Shown here piece by piece: positions 1-7,676 of a stretch of DNA of 28,656 nucleotides. The position numbers were made by a program, and so were the translations under genes. Every line of letters starts with the position of its first letter. The stretch's first letter is position 1. Source of the stretch: a virus. The notes below the pieces were generated by a model. The model worked only from the letters and a program-made list of their open reading frames with translations, made no database searches and was not told where the DNA came from. The stretch covers positions 1 to 28,656 of the IMG/VR virus record IMGVR_UViG_3300031576_000241; one strand, written 5' to 3'.

Positions 1-104
1 CTTTGATAAATCATCATTTCCATTTGTTTCTGACTAAGTAAAGAAACCCTTAAATTCAAAGAATCTGATTCACTCCTAGTTACTTCTATTTTTTCTTCAT
101 TCAT
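1..104 (-). CDS. Hypothetical protein, C-terminus cut by window edge
   Basis: The reading frame opens at ATG 104 after an AGGAGAAA ribosome site and stays open to the edge of the window (about 34 residues visible). The visible part begins MNEEKIEVTRSESDSLNLRV and continues as a charged, glutamine- and methionine-rich helix (LSQKQMEMM). No family is recognised. It is the last visible gene of the run of small genes downstream of the tail fibre, so a virion or accessory role is possible but unproven. Confidence 0.6.
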   Translation of the reverse strand, partial: MNEEKIEVTRSESDSLNLRVSLLSQKQMEMMIYQ

Positions 105-114
105 GAATTTTCTC

Positions 115-288
115 CTAGCTATATCCTTTAGTGATTAAATTTGCTTCAATCTGTGTAGCAATGGAAGCATCCGTTGTCCCTGTCAGGAAAACATATTGTT
201 CCCTCACGTAAGCACCATCCTTGAAAACCTTGTACACACAAATATCCCCAGTATCGACATCCGTTTCTTTTTCAAATGTGATCGTCAT
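115..288 (-). CDS. Small hypothetical protein downstream of tail fibre
   Basis: This encodes 57 residues when started at the ATG that overlaps the upstream stop codon as ATGA, the coupling style used throughout this genome; an upstream in-frame ATG at 303 would add five residues. The protein is beta-rich and acidic at its start (TFEKETDVDTGDI), with no cysteine motif or membrane segment. No family is recognised. Its position in a run of small genes after the fibre suggests a fibre-associated or virion surface role, which is inference only. Confidence 0.6.
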   Translation of the reverse strand: MTITFEKETDVDTGDICVYKVFKDGAYVREQYVFLTGTTDASIATQIEANLITKGYS

Positions 289-557
289 GCTGTCACCATC
301 CATTCCACATCTAACGTTACAGGGAGCGTGAATTTAACTTTAGCCCCAACAAACAATGATCCTGACTTGACGTATTCAACTCTTGCTGCTGGCACTGTGG
401 TCGTGTCAGAAACAGTAAAAGACACATTCGGTCTTATGGTAAATGATCGTTGCTGACCATTCGATTCATCAATAAAATAAAACGTCGCCGTCTTCGAATT
501 GACAAGACTTATGCTTCCTTTTATCGAATTCACTCCTGTTGCCAAATGTTCAGGCAT
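285..557 (-). CDS. Small beta-rich protein, possibly virion-associated
   Basis: The product is 90 residues and predominantly alternating beta-type sequence (ATFYFIDES, SFTIRPNVSFTVSDTT, AKVKFTLPVTLDVEW), which reads like a single beta-sandwich domain such as those found on phage fibres and decoration proteins. Its ATG follows directly on the stop codon of the upstream gene (TAAATG), indicating translational coupling. No named family is recognised and no catalytic motif is visible. Confidence 0.65.
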   Translation of the reverse strand: MPEHLATGVNSIKGSISLVNSKTATFYFIDESNGQQRSFTIRPNVSFTVSDTTTVPAARVEYVKSGSLFVGAKVKFTLPVTLDVEWMVTA

Positions 558-734
558 TTAAACCCCCAAGTCCAAAGTTGATATAATCCCTAGATTGCTA
601 ACTGTTATCTTCCATCTATGCCCATCGGGAGACTCAATAATGACCGCTTTCTTGCAGTCTACAAAGTCACCGCTTTGTGCGATCTTGCCTTGCCCAGTTT
701 CCTTATCAATTCCCACAGCTATTATATCCGCCAT
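558..734 (-). CDS. Small hypothetical protein (58 aa)
   Basis: This short gene starts at an ATG preceded by a strong AGGAGG site (TAGGAGGATCG) and ends flush against the next start codon. The protein begins MADIIAVGIDKETGQGKIAQ and later reads IIESPDGHRWKITVSNLGII, that is short beta strands with turns and no cysteines. A similar pattern of a small protein giving a generic DGHRWKITVSN segment occurs in phage fibre-adjacent genes, but I cannot name a family. Ribosome site, spacing and composition make it a convincing gene. Confidence 0.7.
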   Translation of the reverse strand: MADIIAVGIDKETGQGKIAQSGDFVDCKKAVIIESPDGHRWKITVSNLGIISTLDLGV

Positions 735-745
735 CGATCCTCCTA

Positions 746-1138
746 TTAAACAAAGTATCCAAACAATTCTATCGCCAAGGTCACAAGGGCTCCACCAAAA
801 GGCGTACTAATGTTTATCTTGTATCCGTTACCTGGAATCATTGTTTGTCTCGTGCCTTGAGCGACAAATTCAAACAATTCTGTTGTGGCATTAAAACCTG
901 TCAAAGTGGTTGAGGGAAACAAAACTGTTTGATCCGTATTGTCCCCAATACTCATAGTTATAGAGCCAGTAAGACCAGAGGCTGCTGTCATCCTGACAAC
1001 TGCCCCAGTAACAATTGCTATCTTTCCAGTCGGGATTATCCCATTAAGATTAACTCCCGCTGCTACCAATCCGTTTATGCCTGTCGTCGAGGAAAGAATT
1101 GTAAGCGCGTAATTTTCCAAGTCAAATTTATGAGACAT
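746..1138 (-). CDS. Beta-sandwich virion protein, putative
   Basis: The product has 130 residues rich in Gly, Thr, Ala, Ile and Val with repeated short strands (IAIVTGAVVRMTAASGLTG, SITMSIGDN, YKINISTPFGG), typical of phage beta-sandwich surface proteins or fibre-tip domains. There are no cysteines or catalytic motifs. The start has an AAGGTGATCT ribosome site. It lies two genes downstream of the tail fibre in the same tight operon, so a role on the fibre or as host-binding tip is plausible; this is inferred from composition and position. Confidence 0.6.
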   Translation of the reverse strand: MSHKFDLENYALTILSSTTGINGLVAAGVNLNGIIPTGKIAIVTGAVVRMTAASGLTGSITMSIGDNTDQTVLFPSTTLTGFNATTELFEFVAQGTRQTMIPGNGYKINISTPFGGALVTLAIELFGYFV

Positions 1139-1146
1139 AGATCACC

Positions 1147-1332
1147 TTAAGTTACCGAAATGGTAATGTTTGCAGGATCAGTCACAACTACTGCTGATAA
1201 TGCATCATATCTTTTCTTTGAGTCTATTGAACCACAAAGAAACAACTTCAATTCTGTTTCCGGTGCTGGATGAACTTCCCTCAACTTCGCATCATCTGCA
1301 TCCGTCAAAACAATTGTGTACGTCTTAGCCAT
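1147..1332 (-). CDS. Small hypothetical protein after tail fibre
   Basis: A 61-residue protein starting MAKTYTIVLTDADDAKLREV after a near-ideal AAGGAGG site. It has an N-terminal strand, a charged helix and a C-terminal strand (VVVTDPANITISV). No family is recognised. It lies 10 bases downstream of the tail fibre stop and is presumably co-translated with it. Small proteins at this position may help fibre folding or attachment, but nothing in the sequence proves that. Confidence 0.65.
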   Translation of the reverse strand: MAKTYTIVLTDADDAKLREVHPAPETELKLFLCGSIDSKKRYDALSAVVVTDPANITISVT

Positions 1333-1342
1333 ATATTCCTCC

Positions 1343-3439
1343 TTAAATTATGAACCATGCTGCCCCACTACAAATAAGTGTGGCAGACCCAAAATTTGTG
1401 TTAATCACTTTTGTTGCAGCTCCATCAATTGTCTCAGCACCATTCCCGTCAATCGTGATATTGTTAGTGCCAGCCGTTCCAGATTCATCTTTGATAATAT
1501 AAACTTTTCCAACAGCTGCTGTCGCTACTGCTGGTAATGTCACTGTGTCCCCACCGCCTGTTATTCCAGTCTTACCAATATAATAATCAGTAACAAGAAC
1601 TGTATAGGCTCCTGCTGCTGATGCTGTTCGCTTAACTGTCTGAGAACCATTAACATGTAATTCAGAAGAAGGTGTCGATGTGCCAATACCAACTTTTCCA
1701 ATTGTACCTACTCCCGAACCTCCACCAACAAACAGGGTGGCAATCGTGCTATTAAAGCCAACCATCAAACATTGTGATGTTGTATTTTCCAATCGATCAG
1801 TTGTGCTAACCCCAACTCCAATTGTCGCATTACTGAAATCAACTCCAGAATTGTTTCCATTGGTTAGGAACTTTCCTAACATATAAACAAACTGACCATT
1901 TCCACTCAAATCATTTCCGATAGCTACGGATCCTGCTCCAATGGCTGCCGCTGTATTTCCTAGCGCTACAGTTCCAGTACTTGATGATGAATTTGAAAGA
2001 CCCAATGATACCGATCCATTGCCACTGGCTGTTGAAGTGCCTCCAGCAAATGAATTAATGCCACTGGCTGTTGATTGTAGACCACAAGCAAAAGAATTGG
2101 CTCCACTCGCTGTTGTATCCCGACCAAACGCTACTGATTCTATACCGACGCTTGCATCATTCCATTGAGTGCCACTTACTTTACCCGCCCTAAATGCTGC
2201 TTTTTCAGGAACCCACATCAGTCTTGTTCCAGCACCAGAAGCAGGTGTTCCACCTGTAGTTCCTTCAGATAGAATCGCACCATTTTGGACATGCAATGAA
2301 ACAGGGAATGTGATAGTAGCATTCGTTCCAGCGACAGGTGATCCAGAGATTGCAAAGGTAGAAGCTGTGGTGATTGTCGATGCTGCAACAAAGGCATGAG
2401 TGGGAGGTTGAATAAGGAATGACCGTTGCGTTGTAATAGCACCTGTGGCGTGCTGTTTTGTTTGTGACAAATTGACATGAAAATCTATAACTTCTGTTGA
2501 TGCTGTCAGACCTGTATCTGCGGCACCAGTGAATAAGAATGATGTTAATGAGCCGCTTGTATTGGCAACTGTTTTATTGAATGTCTGTGAATTTGCGAAA
2601 CTATGGGTAGTACCAGTGGTTGAAGATATTGAAACAGTGTCCTGCAATGAAATAGCCGCTGTAAAAATTCTCCAACTGCCTGCCACCAGATCAATCGATC
2701 CCGTCGTGGAAGTTATCTGATTATTGCCTGTTGATTGTACGTTGGATGTTGAACCTGCAACCATACTGAATGAAGTAGTCGCTGTTATTCCCAAACTGCT
2801 ACCAGCGCCAAACGACATCGTGGTCCCTGTTGCAAGACCTCCACTAGTCGGACTATTGAACGACCATACCCCCAATGAATGATTCAAAAACCCAAATACA
2901 TTTACTGCGGCAATGGCAGAATGACCAATGTTCACCACTGAAGTTCTAGTTGAGATTGTGCCAATAGACAGATGCGGTGTCGTTGGGGTTTGTAATCCCA
3001 GGCCACCATCAAGGCTCAATGACCCGCCGTTGCCTTGTCCGGCACCACCATCTGCGCCTGCATCACCTGCACGCACATGCAAGTCTCCACCATTCCCCGA
3101 CACGTCAACACCAGTACCTGCGGCACCTTTGCCGCTCAAATAATCAACGATCACACCTATAGTGCTTATTCCGGTTGTTTGCTTTGGTCTTATAATAGCT
3201 TGTGAATTATCTTTAGAAAATTCAAGAAATGAAGCGCCACCAGTTAAACTTATTTCAATAATATTTGACCCATTACTGGAAAATAAATGTGGCACCCCTA
3301 AAGGAGTATTAAACTTTAAACTTAAGTCTCTTACGATGCCATAATCTGTGGCAACGATGGAACTCTCGGAGAGAAAAGTCAATTTCTTGTCTATCCTAAA
3401 AAATGGTGCGAATACTGACGAATGATCAATATTAGACAT
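1343..3439 (-). CDS. Tail fibre with beta-roll head repeats
   Basis: This 698-residue protein is the largest fibre-like gene here. Residues about 110-150 are Gly- and Asp-rich (GNGGDLHVRAGDAG). Residues about 430-520 carry repeats of the type S-x-A-x-G-x-x-S-x-A-x-G (SGANSFACG, SGINSFAGG, GTVALGN, GAGSVAIGN), the left-handed beta-roll unit of trimeric autotransporter heads and many phage fibres. Then comes the common fibre phrase VGIGTSTPSSELHVNGS and a C-terminal beta domain with NNITIDGNGAETIDG. No chaperone-of-endosialidase domain follows, so the trimer is not expected to be self-cleaved. The role is host recognition; the receptor cannot be told from sequence. Confidence 0.85.
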   Translation of the reverse strand: MSNIDHSSVFAPFFRIDKKLTFLSESSIVATDYGIVRDLSLKFNTPLGVPHLFSSNGSNIIEISLTGGASFLEFSKDNSQAIIRPKQTTGISTIGVIVDYLSGKGAAGTGVDVSGNGGDLHVRAGDAGADGGAGQGNGGSLSLDGGLGLQTPTTPHLSIGTISTRTSVVNIGHSAIAAVNVFGFLNHSLGVWSFNSPTSGGLATGTTMSFGAGSSLGITATTSFSMVAGSTSNVQSTGNNQITSTTGSIDLVAGSWRIFTAAISLQDTVSISSTTGTTHSFANSQTFNKTVANTSGSLTSFLFTGAADTGLTASTEVIDFHVNLSQTKQHATGAITTQRSFLIQPPTHAFVAASTITTASTFAISGSPVAGTNATITFPVSLHVQNGAILSEGTTGGTPASGAGTRLMWVPEKAAFRAGKVSGTQWNDASVGIESVAFGRDTTASGANSFACGLQSTASGINSFAGGTSTASGNGSVSLGLSNSSSSTGTVALGNTAAAIGAGSVAIGNDLSGNGQFVYMLGKFLTNGNNSGVDFSNATIGVGVSTTDRLENTTSQCLMVGFNSTIATLFVGGGSGVGTIGKVGIGTSTPSSELHVNGSQTVKRTASAAGAYTVLVTDYYIGKTGITGGGDTVTLPAVATAAVGKVYIIKDESGTAGTNNITIDGNGAETIDGAATKVINTNFGSATLICSGAAWFII

Positions 3440-3447
3440 AAATCACC

Positions 3448-3867
3448 TCATGTTAAAGCAAGTCTTGAAATGCCATCCGGTGCTGTTCCATTAATAAAAA
3501 CTGTCGATAAATCAGCATTTTCAAGAGTCACTCCCCTTCCCGGTTCTAAAATCAAACCGTTCGCAGAAGTCACCGTTGATGGTCCAAGAAATATATTATT
3601 TCCGTTTGTAATGTTTGCGATAATATGTAGCAAATCAACTTGTGTAGCAACACCTGCCAAAGCAACTGCTGTTCCAGTAACAGCTATATTTACTTGAGCA
3701 GAAGATGGCGTTAAAGCTGGGAGGCCACCCCCAATCGATACTGCAATTGCTCCACCTCCAGGCCCGACTATTGTCATTGCTGCCTGTCCTGGAACGCTAG
3801 TAGATTCTACCAAGGCTGCATGCAATCTTGAATTTAAATCTTGCTGTGAATCAAAAGGCTGTGACAT
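3448..3867 (-). CDS. Putative virion protein upstream of tail fibre
   Basis: A 139-residue protein with a helical start (SQQDLNSRLHAALVESTSVPG) followed by beta-rich Ala/Val/Gly/Thr sequence (IVGPGGGAIAVSIGGG, VNIAVTGTAVALAG). It has a good AAGGAG site and sits between the adaptor-type gene and the fibre gene. Position and composition suggest a head-tail or fibre-attachment protein; no named family is recognised. Confidence 0.55.
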   Translation of the reverse strand: MSQPFDSQQDLNSRLHAALVESTSVPGQAAMTIVGPGGGAIAVSIGGGLPALTPSSAQVNIAVTGTAVALAGVATQVDLLHIIANITNGNNIFLGPSTVTSANGLILEPGRGVTLENADLSTVFINGTAPDGISRLALT

Positions 3868-3876
3868 AAAATCTCC

Positions 3877-4563
3877 TTAAGGATAATAATTACTTGAGTC
3901 TTCAGACCCCCAACTTTCAGTATATCTACGCATTTCAGTTCTTTGTTCCATCGCTTCTTTAATATTTTGTTCCCATGAAGTAAGCAACATTCCTAAAGAA
4001 CCCAAGTCGGTTCCTGTATTTGCGACTGCTTCTTCTTTCATCTTAGCCGAAATGGCCGCACGAATCACGATCGGTTCTTCCCACATCTCCAAATAGCCAG
4101 CATCAGGAATAGACGTGTCTAAAGTCATTTGTGTTGCAAATGGAACGTATTCTAAGCGTATTCCGTCAGTAATGTTGCTATCAGGGGTAGGTTCTAGAAC
4201 AATGTTCTGACCTTCAAATCGATAGGTGGGTAGGTAAAGGTTGCTAAAGTTAGAATTGGAAGTAATGTTTGCCGATTCCATCCGATCATAAACACGGAGT
4301 GGAACTGTGAAAGTATCATAAACCCTTTCAACTAACCTCACTTTAAAAAAATCAGATGGAACTAAATATTTAGCTTGTCCCGCAACGATACTTACCAAAG
4401 TGTCTTTAGTAAAATAGCCATCAAACGTTTGGACAACCCACATGTAATAGTAGAAGTACGCTTGGTTGATCCAACTGTTTAATTCTGTGTCAGTCCAGTA
4501 AGCTTCAGAAGTCTCATCCAGATACTGACGCACTCTCGTTCGCAATTGTGCCCTTGTTGACAT
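3877..4563 (-). CDS. Head-tail adaptor (portal-ring connector) protein
   Basis: The 228-residue product starts with the helical pattern usual for phage adaptors (RTRVRQYLDETSEAYWTDTELNSWINQAYFYYY), followed by beta strands that recur in this group (YLVPSDFFKVRLVERV, YRFEGQNIVLEPTPDS, IRLEYVPFATQM) and a C-terminal helix pair that scans as a sub-unit contact. Proteins of this kind bind below the portal and complete the head before tail attachment. Order downstream of portal, scaffold and capsid genes supports this. The start lies inside the previous gene (50-base overlap), so the exact N-terminus is less certain than the family. Confidence 0.75.
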   Translation of the reverse strand: MSTRAQLRTRVRQYLDETSEAYWTDTELNSWINQAYFYYYMWVVQTFDGYFTKDTLVSIVAGQAKYLVPSDFFKVRLVERVYDTFTVPLRVYDRMESANITSNSNFSNLYLPTYRFEGQNIVLEPTPDSNITDGIRLEYVPFATQMTLDTSIPDAGYLEMWEEPIVIRAAISAKMKEEAVANTGTDLGSLGMLLTSWEQNIKEAMEQRTEMRRYTESWGSEDSSNYYP

Positions 4564-5047
4564 AAGTTTCCACTTTCACATTACGAGCAGGACGCCCCCT
4601 ACGTTTTAAAGCAAAACTTGTTTCTTTCTTTACTTCTTCCTTAATTTCTTTCACTCCATCTTCTTCTTTTTTAAGTAAAGCTTCAACTTCTTTTACCTTA
4701 TTTTTAAAAAAAGGCACACGAGTCGTGCCCAATTCCACTTCTCCACCATTCTTGTGCTGCACTTCCCTTGGAAACATTTGTTCCTGCATTAAACATTGAT
4801 CCAAGAATGCCTTATAACTCGCAAGACCTTCTTTCTTCTTAGTCTTCGTAAATTCTTTTAAAGAACCAAACTTCGCTTCTTCTTTCACTCCATAGTCTAA
4901 ACTTACTAAACCGTACATTCCCATTCTTCTTACCAAGTGCTTGCCAGCATCATCAGATACTGACTTGGTTTGATCCGGGCCTATTATATAAGAAAACCCA
5001 TTAAACATGTCTTCAATGACATCAAGGGTTGGATTATACAGATTCAT
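4514..5047 (-). CDS. Hypothetical virion-region protein, lysine-rich C-terminus
   Basis: A 177-residue protein with a strong AAAGGAGAAAATC ribosome site. The N-terminal half is compact (IEDMFNGFSYIIGPDQTK, HLVRRMGMYGLVSLDYG); residues about 115-150 form a charged coiled-coil segment (KNKVKEVEALLKKEEDGVK), followed by a basic GRPARNVK stretch. The 3' end overlaps the adaptor start by 50 bases. Its place between capsid and adaptor genes suggests a head-completion or assembly role. No family is recognised. Confidence 0.6.
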   Translation of the reverse strand: MNLYNPTLDVIEDMFNGFSYIIGPDQTKSVSDDAGKHLVRRMGMYGLVSLDYGVKEEAKFGSLKEFTKTKKKEGLASYKAFLDQCLMQEQMFPREVQHKNGGEVELGTTRVPFFKNKVKEVEALLKKEEDGVKEIKEEVKKETSFALKRRGRPARNVKVETYVNKGTIANESASVSG

Positions 5048-5489
5048 GATTTTCTCCTTTTAAAGTTGGGATTGAATAAACTTTAGTTTCTTTTTCTTTT
5101 GGAATGTCAAGAATACCCCTTTGAGCATTTTCTATTGCTTGTTTCCATTCGGTTTTATGTTCTTTATGCCACCATTTCATGTATTCTTGCCTTAAGTCCT
5201 TTTCTTTAAGTTCGTGACGAAAGTTCTTTTCTTGTATGAATCTATGATAATCCCCTGGCTTATCGAAATGACGCCAAATATCACATTCATAAATTTCTTT
5301 TATCACACGATCATCTAATTGTCTAAACGATCCATCTTCATTCTGAACATAGAAGATATGGAATACTTGCCCATCTTCTGCTCGCCTTTTAAGTGCCCAT
5401 CTTTCTAAGTTCACATCCCATTCTACAAAAAGACGATCATCATAGTTTTTAATTCGTTTCAAAACAGCTTTATCTAATGCTGGTCTCAT
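5034..5489 (-). CDS. Hypothetical protein downstream of major capsid gene
   Basis: A 151-residue, tryptophan- and charge-rich protein (WDVNLERWALKRRAEDG, EYMKWWHKEHKTEWKQAIENA). Its N-terminal half is likely beta strands and its C-terminal half helical. No clear ribosome site precedes the ATG; the upstream sequence is the 3' flank of the capsid-gene hairpin, so expression may be lower than that of the capsid protein. It overlaps the next start by 14 bases. Proteins of this look occur after the capsid gene in several podovirus-like genomes, but the function is unknown. Confidence 0.65.
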   Translation of the reverse strand: MRPALDKAVLKRIKNYDDRLFVEWDVNLERWALKRRAEDGQVFHIFYVQNEDGSFRQLDDRVIKEIYECDIWRHFDKPGDYHRFIQEKNFRHELKEKDLRQEYMKWWHKEHKTEWKQAIENAQRGILDIPKEKETKVYSIPTLKGENHESV

Positions 5490-5505
5490 ATAAATTGAAC
5501 TACTA

Positions 5506-5543
5506 GGAAGGAAGCTTGAGGTTCTGGATTCAAACTTCCTTCC
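5506..5543 (-). terminator. Stable hairpin after major capsid gene (attenuator or RNA-stability element)
   Basis: GGAAGGAAG (5506-5514) pairs perfectly with CTTCCTTCC (5535-5543); after one mismatch TTGA (5516-5519) pairs with TCAA (5530-5533), leaving a 10-base loop. On the minus strand the stem is followed by TAGTAGTTC, with no T run, so it is not a classical terminator in the direction of the genes. It more likely protects the capsid mRNA 3' end or partly reduces read-through. On the plus strand a T-rich stretch follows at 5544-5558. Confidence 0.6.
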
Positions 5544-5577
5544 TTTCGTTCATTTTTTCCTACCGATATCTTTCAAC

Positions 5578-6792
5578 TTAGAAAGTCGGTACCACTAAGT
5601 TCTCCAACCGTGCCAATGCATTCGGTCGTTGAGAACCTAGATTCCCGTAGTATTTGAGATACGCAATAAAACTATCAAATCCAGGGTTCCACTTAAGAGT
5701 AGACCCTGATTGATCATCAAGCTTTAAGCTATGAACCTCATATTTACGGAAATAAGTTCTATTCAAGAAGTATACCACGTCAAAAGGACAATCGGTATCT
5801 TCCATCCAAGGACGACCATTCCATTCTAGAGAAGTATATCCACTATCCAAGGTTTGAGTTTTATCAAACCGTTTCAGTGGAGTAACAATATCTAGATATT
5901 TTCTGGTCTGCTGAGGATGCGCGATCAAGAAATCAGGGTCAGGCGCTCCTGCTACCTTCATTCTCATAATTGTCCGCTGAAGAAGATCGTTGGTTAAGTT
6001 AACCGCTCCAGCATTTACGATAGTCCCTCTCCAGTTAGGAAAAGAACCTGAACCAGTTCGCGCAATACCTTCATAGGTTGCAGAAACTGTTCCATCATCT
6101 ACAGCAAGGTCTAGACCACCCAATTCCTTACCGTCAGTGGGCGCACCATCATGAACATTTTCACGAAACACGAACGCGTTATCATCAACTGTAACTGCCA
6201 CACTCAAAGTAATCGTGTTTGTGGTTACATTGATATCAATTACCTGAACGCTATCCGCTTGCTTAATGGTGTTTGTAGCTGCGTCAAAAATATCAAGCTT
6301 CATAAACTGCTTAATATATTGAACACTGTCTAAAACCACAGTCGCAGATGCTACAACTGCGCCATTTACAAGAGTAAGCGTTCCTTGTCCGTCCCTAAAC
6401 ACTTGACCATTCAATTCCTTAAAAGAATCCCTTAAAGCTTCATCGGTCTGGAAAGTGAGGTTGTTTGCAAACGCTTCCTCATTTCCTTTTGCGATCTCTA
6501 AAGAAAGTCCTGAAAATTGAACTGTATCGGTTAAGATTTTAGGACGAATAACGTACTGTTCTGGACGTTGCTGACCAGAATTACGAAGAGACTCAAGCTC
6601 ATTTTGTGAGCCCAATCCTTCCTGGTTACCTGCCAAAAGAACAGACCCGAAAAATCCTAAGCCTGTAGGACGTCCAGGAGCTGTATCTAATTTGGGCCAG
6701 GTAATATAAAGTCTATTCTGTTGATCCTGAATCGCTTCAGGTGAATAAACTCTTTTTAAAATTCCACTAATAGTACCTGAATCAACTGCCAT
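5578..6792 (-). CDS. Major capsid protein (HK97-type fold)
   Basis: The 404-residue protein follows the scaffold gene and has the features of an HK97-fold shell protein without a delta-domain fusion: an N-terminal arm, an E-loop-like stretch with the glycine-rich turns, a beta-rich insertion (residues about 140-210, VVLDSVQYIKQF ... TITLSVAVTVDDNAFVF), and an A-domain style C-terminal part (PDFLIAHPQQTRKYLDIV, EWNGRPWMEDTDCPFDVVYF). The ending RLENLVVPTF is typical. It should form the icosahedral shell around the scaffold. The ribosome site AGAGGTGAAAT is good. Assignment rests on gene order, length and pattern rather than a catalytic motif. Confidence 0.85.
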   Translation of the reverse strand: MAVDSGTISGILKRVYSPEAIQDQQNRLYITWPKLDTAPGRPTGLGFFGSVLLAGNQEGLGSQNELESLRNSGQQRPEQYVIRPKILTDTVQFSGLSLEIAKGNEEAFANNLTFQTDEALRDSFKELNGQVFRDGQGTLTLVNGAVVASATVVLDSVQYIKQFMKLDIFDAATNTIKQADSVQVIDINVTTNTITLSVAVTVDDNAFVFRENVHDGAPTDGKELGGLDLAVDDGTVSATYEGIARTGSGSFPNWRGTIVNAGAVNLTNDLLQRTIMRMKVAGAPDPDFLIAHPQQTRKYLDIVTPLKRFDKTQTLDSGYTSLEWNGRPWMEDTDCPFDVVYFLNRTYFRKYEVHSLKLDDQSGSTLKWNPGFDSFIAYLKYYGNLGSQRPNALARLENLVVPTF

Positions 6793-6801
6793 ATTTCACC
6801 T

Positions 6802-7605
6802 CTATTGGTTAGCTGCTTTTAGCATCTCCGCAACGAGAGAAACTCGCTCATCTTGAGTTCTCATCTGTGGCTGAACTCTCCCAGGAGATCCGCTCGCTGA
6901 AGTCGATGCGGGAGTTTGATTATTCTTCTTTTCAGCAACATATGAGGAAAGCTGACTTCTTTGTAATGCCTTTGCTTCCTGGTCAACTGCATCAAAAGCC
7001 TTATCCAGCAATGTTTGATCATAACCTGTAAGCGCATTAGGATTCATTCTAGACACTTGTGTTTCCACTTGCCTTTGATAATAGTTTTTCCAAGGTTCAG
7101 GAACGTTCAAAGAAGACACTTTTTCATTAAATCGCCCCATATATTGCTGATACACCGCTGATTGATGAGCAACTTGATTCTGATAAACCAAAGCTTGCAC
7201 CTGTTGCTCCAAGATAGCGGTTTTCCTTAAAGGGTCTGCAATTTCCTGAGGATATTGAGCTAGAGGATCGGGCTGTTGCTGTTTTTGTTGCTGCTGCGCC
7301 TGGTTGTAATAACCTTGCACAGTTTTAACAAAATGGTCAGCAAAGCCAGAATCATTATCAAGCGCTTCTTTAAGGCGCTGATAACCCAACCAATCCTGAG
7401 ATTCTTGCAGATCTTTAAGCTTACCATTCACCTCCTGAAACCGTGCGTAAGGCACAGCTTCTTCATGAGGCCTTTCCTCAACTTGCTGAGTGGTGTTTAA
7501 CGTCTCCCCAGACGATGATTCAGGCTGTTGAGGTTGTTCGGGTGCAACATTGGACGATTCTGCTGCCACGTTAACGTCCGGTGTTACTTGTTCCATCATT
7601 GCCAT
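6802..7605 (-). CDS. Capsid scaffold protein
   Basis: A 267-residue, hydrophilic, Gln/Glu/Ser-rich protein lying between portal and major capsid genes, the usual scaffold position. It starts with a disordered low-complexity region (APEQPQQPESSSGETLNTTQ), then a coiled-coil-like helical stretch (PYARFQEVNGKLKDLQESQDWL), a Q-run (residues about 105-115) and a helical C-terminus ending in RVSLVAEMLKAANQ, where scaffolds usually contact the coat. No protease domain is visible, so it is probably removed intact or by an unlinked protease. Confidence 0.8.
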   Translation of the reverse strand: MAMMEQVTPDVNVAAESSNVAPEQPQQPESSSGETLNTTQQVEERPHEEAVPYARFQEVNGKLKDLQESQDWLGYQRLKEALDNDSGFADHFVKTVQGYYNQAQQQQKQQQPDPLAQYPQEIADPLRKTAILEQQVQALVYQNQVAHQSAVYQQYMGRFNEKVSSLNVPEPWKNYYQRQVETQVSRMNPNALTGYDQTLLDKAFDAVDQEAKALQRSQLSSYVAEKKNNQTPASTSASGSPGRVQPQMRTQDERVSLVAEMLKAANQ

Positions 7606-7676
7606 AAGGTGTCCTTTCTTCCATTAACGCTTATTTTACGCCCAGCGAAGGCGAGGAAGAATAATAAACAAAACCT

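Noticed and set aside
1680-3162. Several proline- and alanine-rich plus-strand frames in the tail fibre region
   Set aside because: They are mirror images of the Gly/Ala/Thr-rich minus-strand fibre gene; no ribosome sites or promoter support them.
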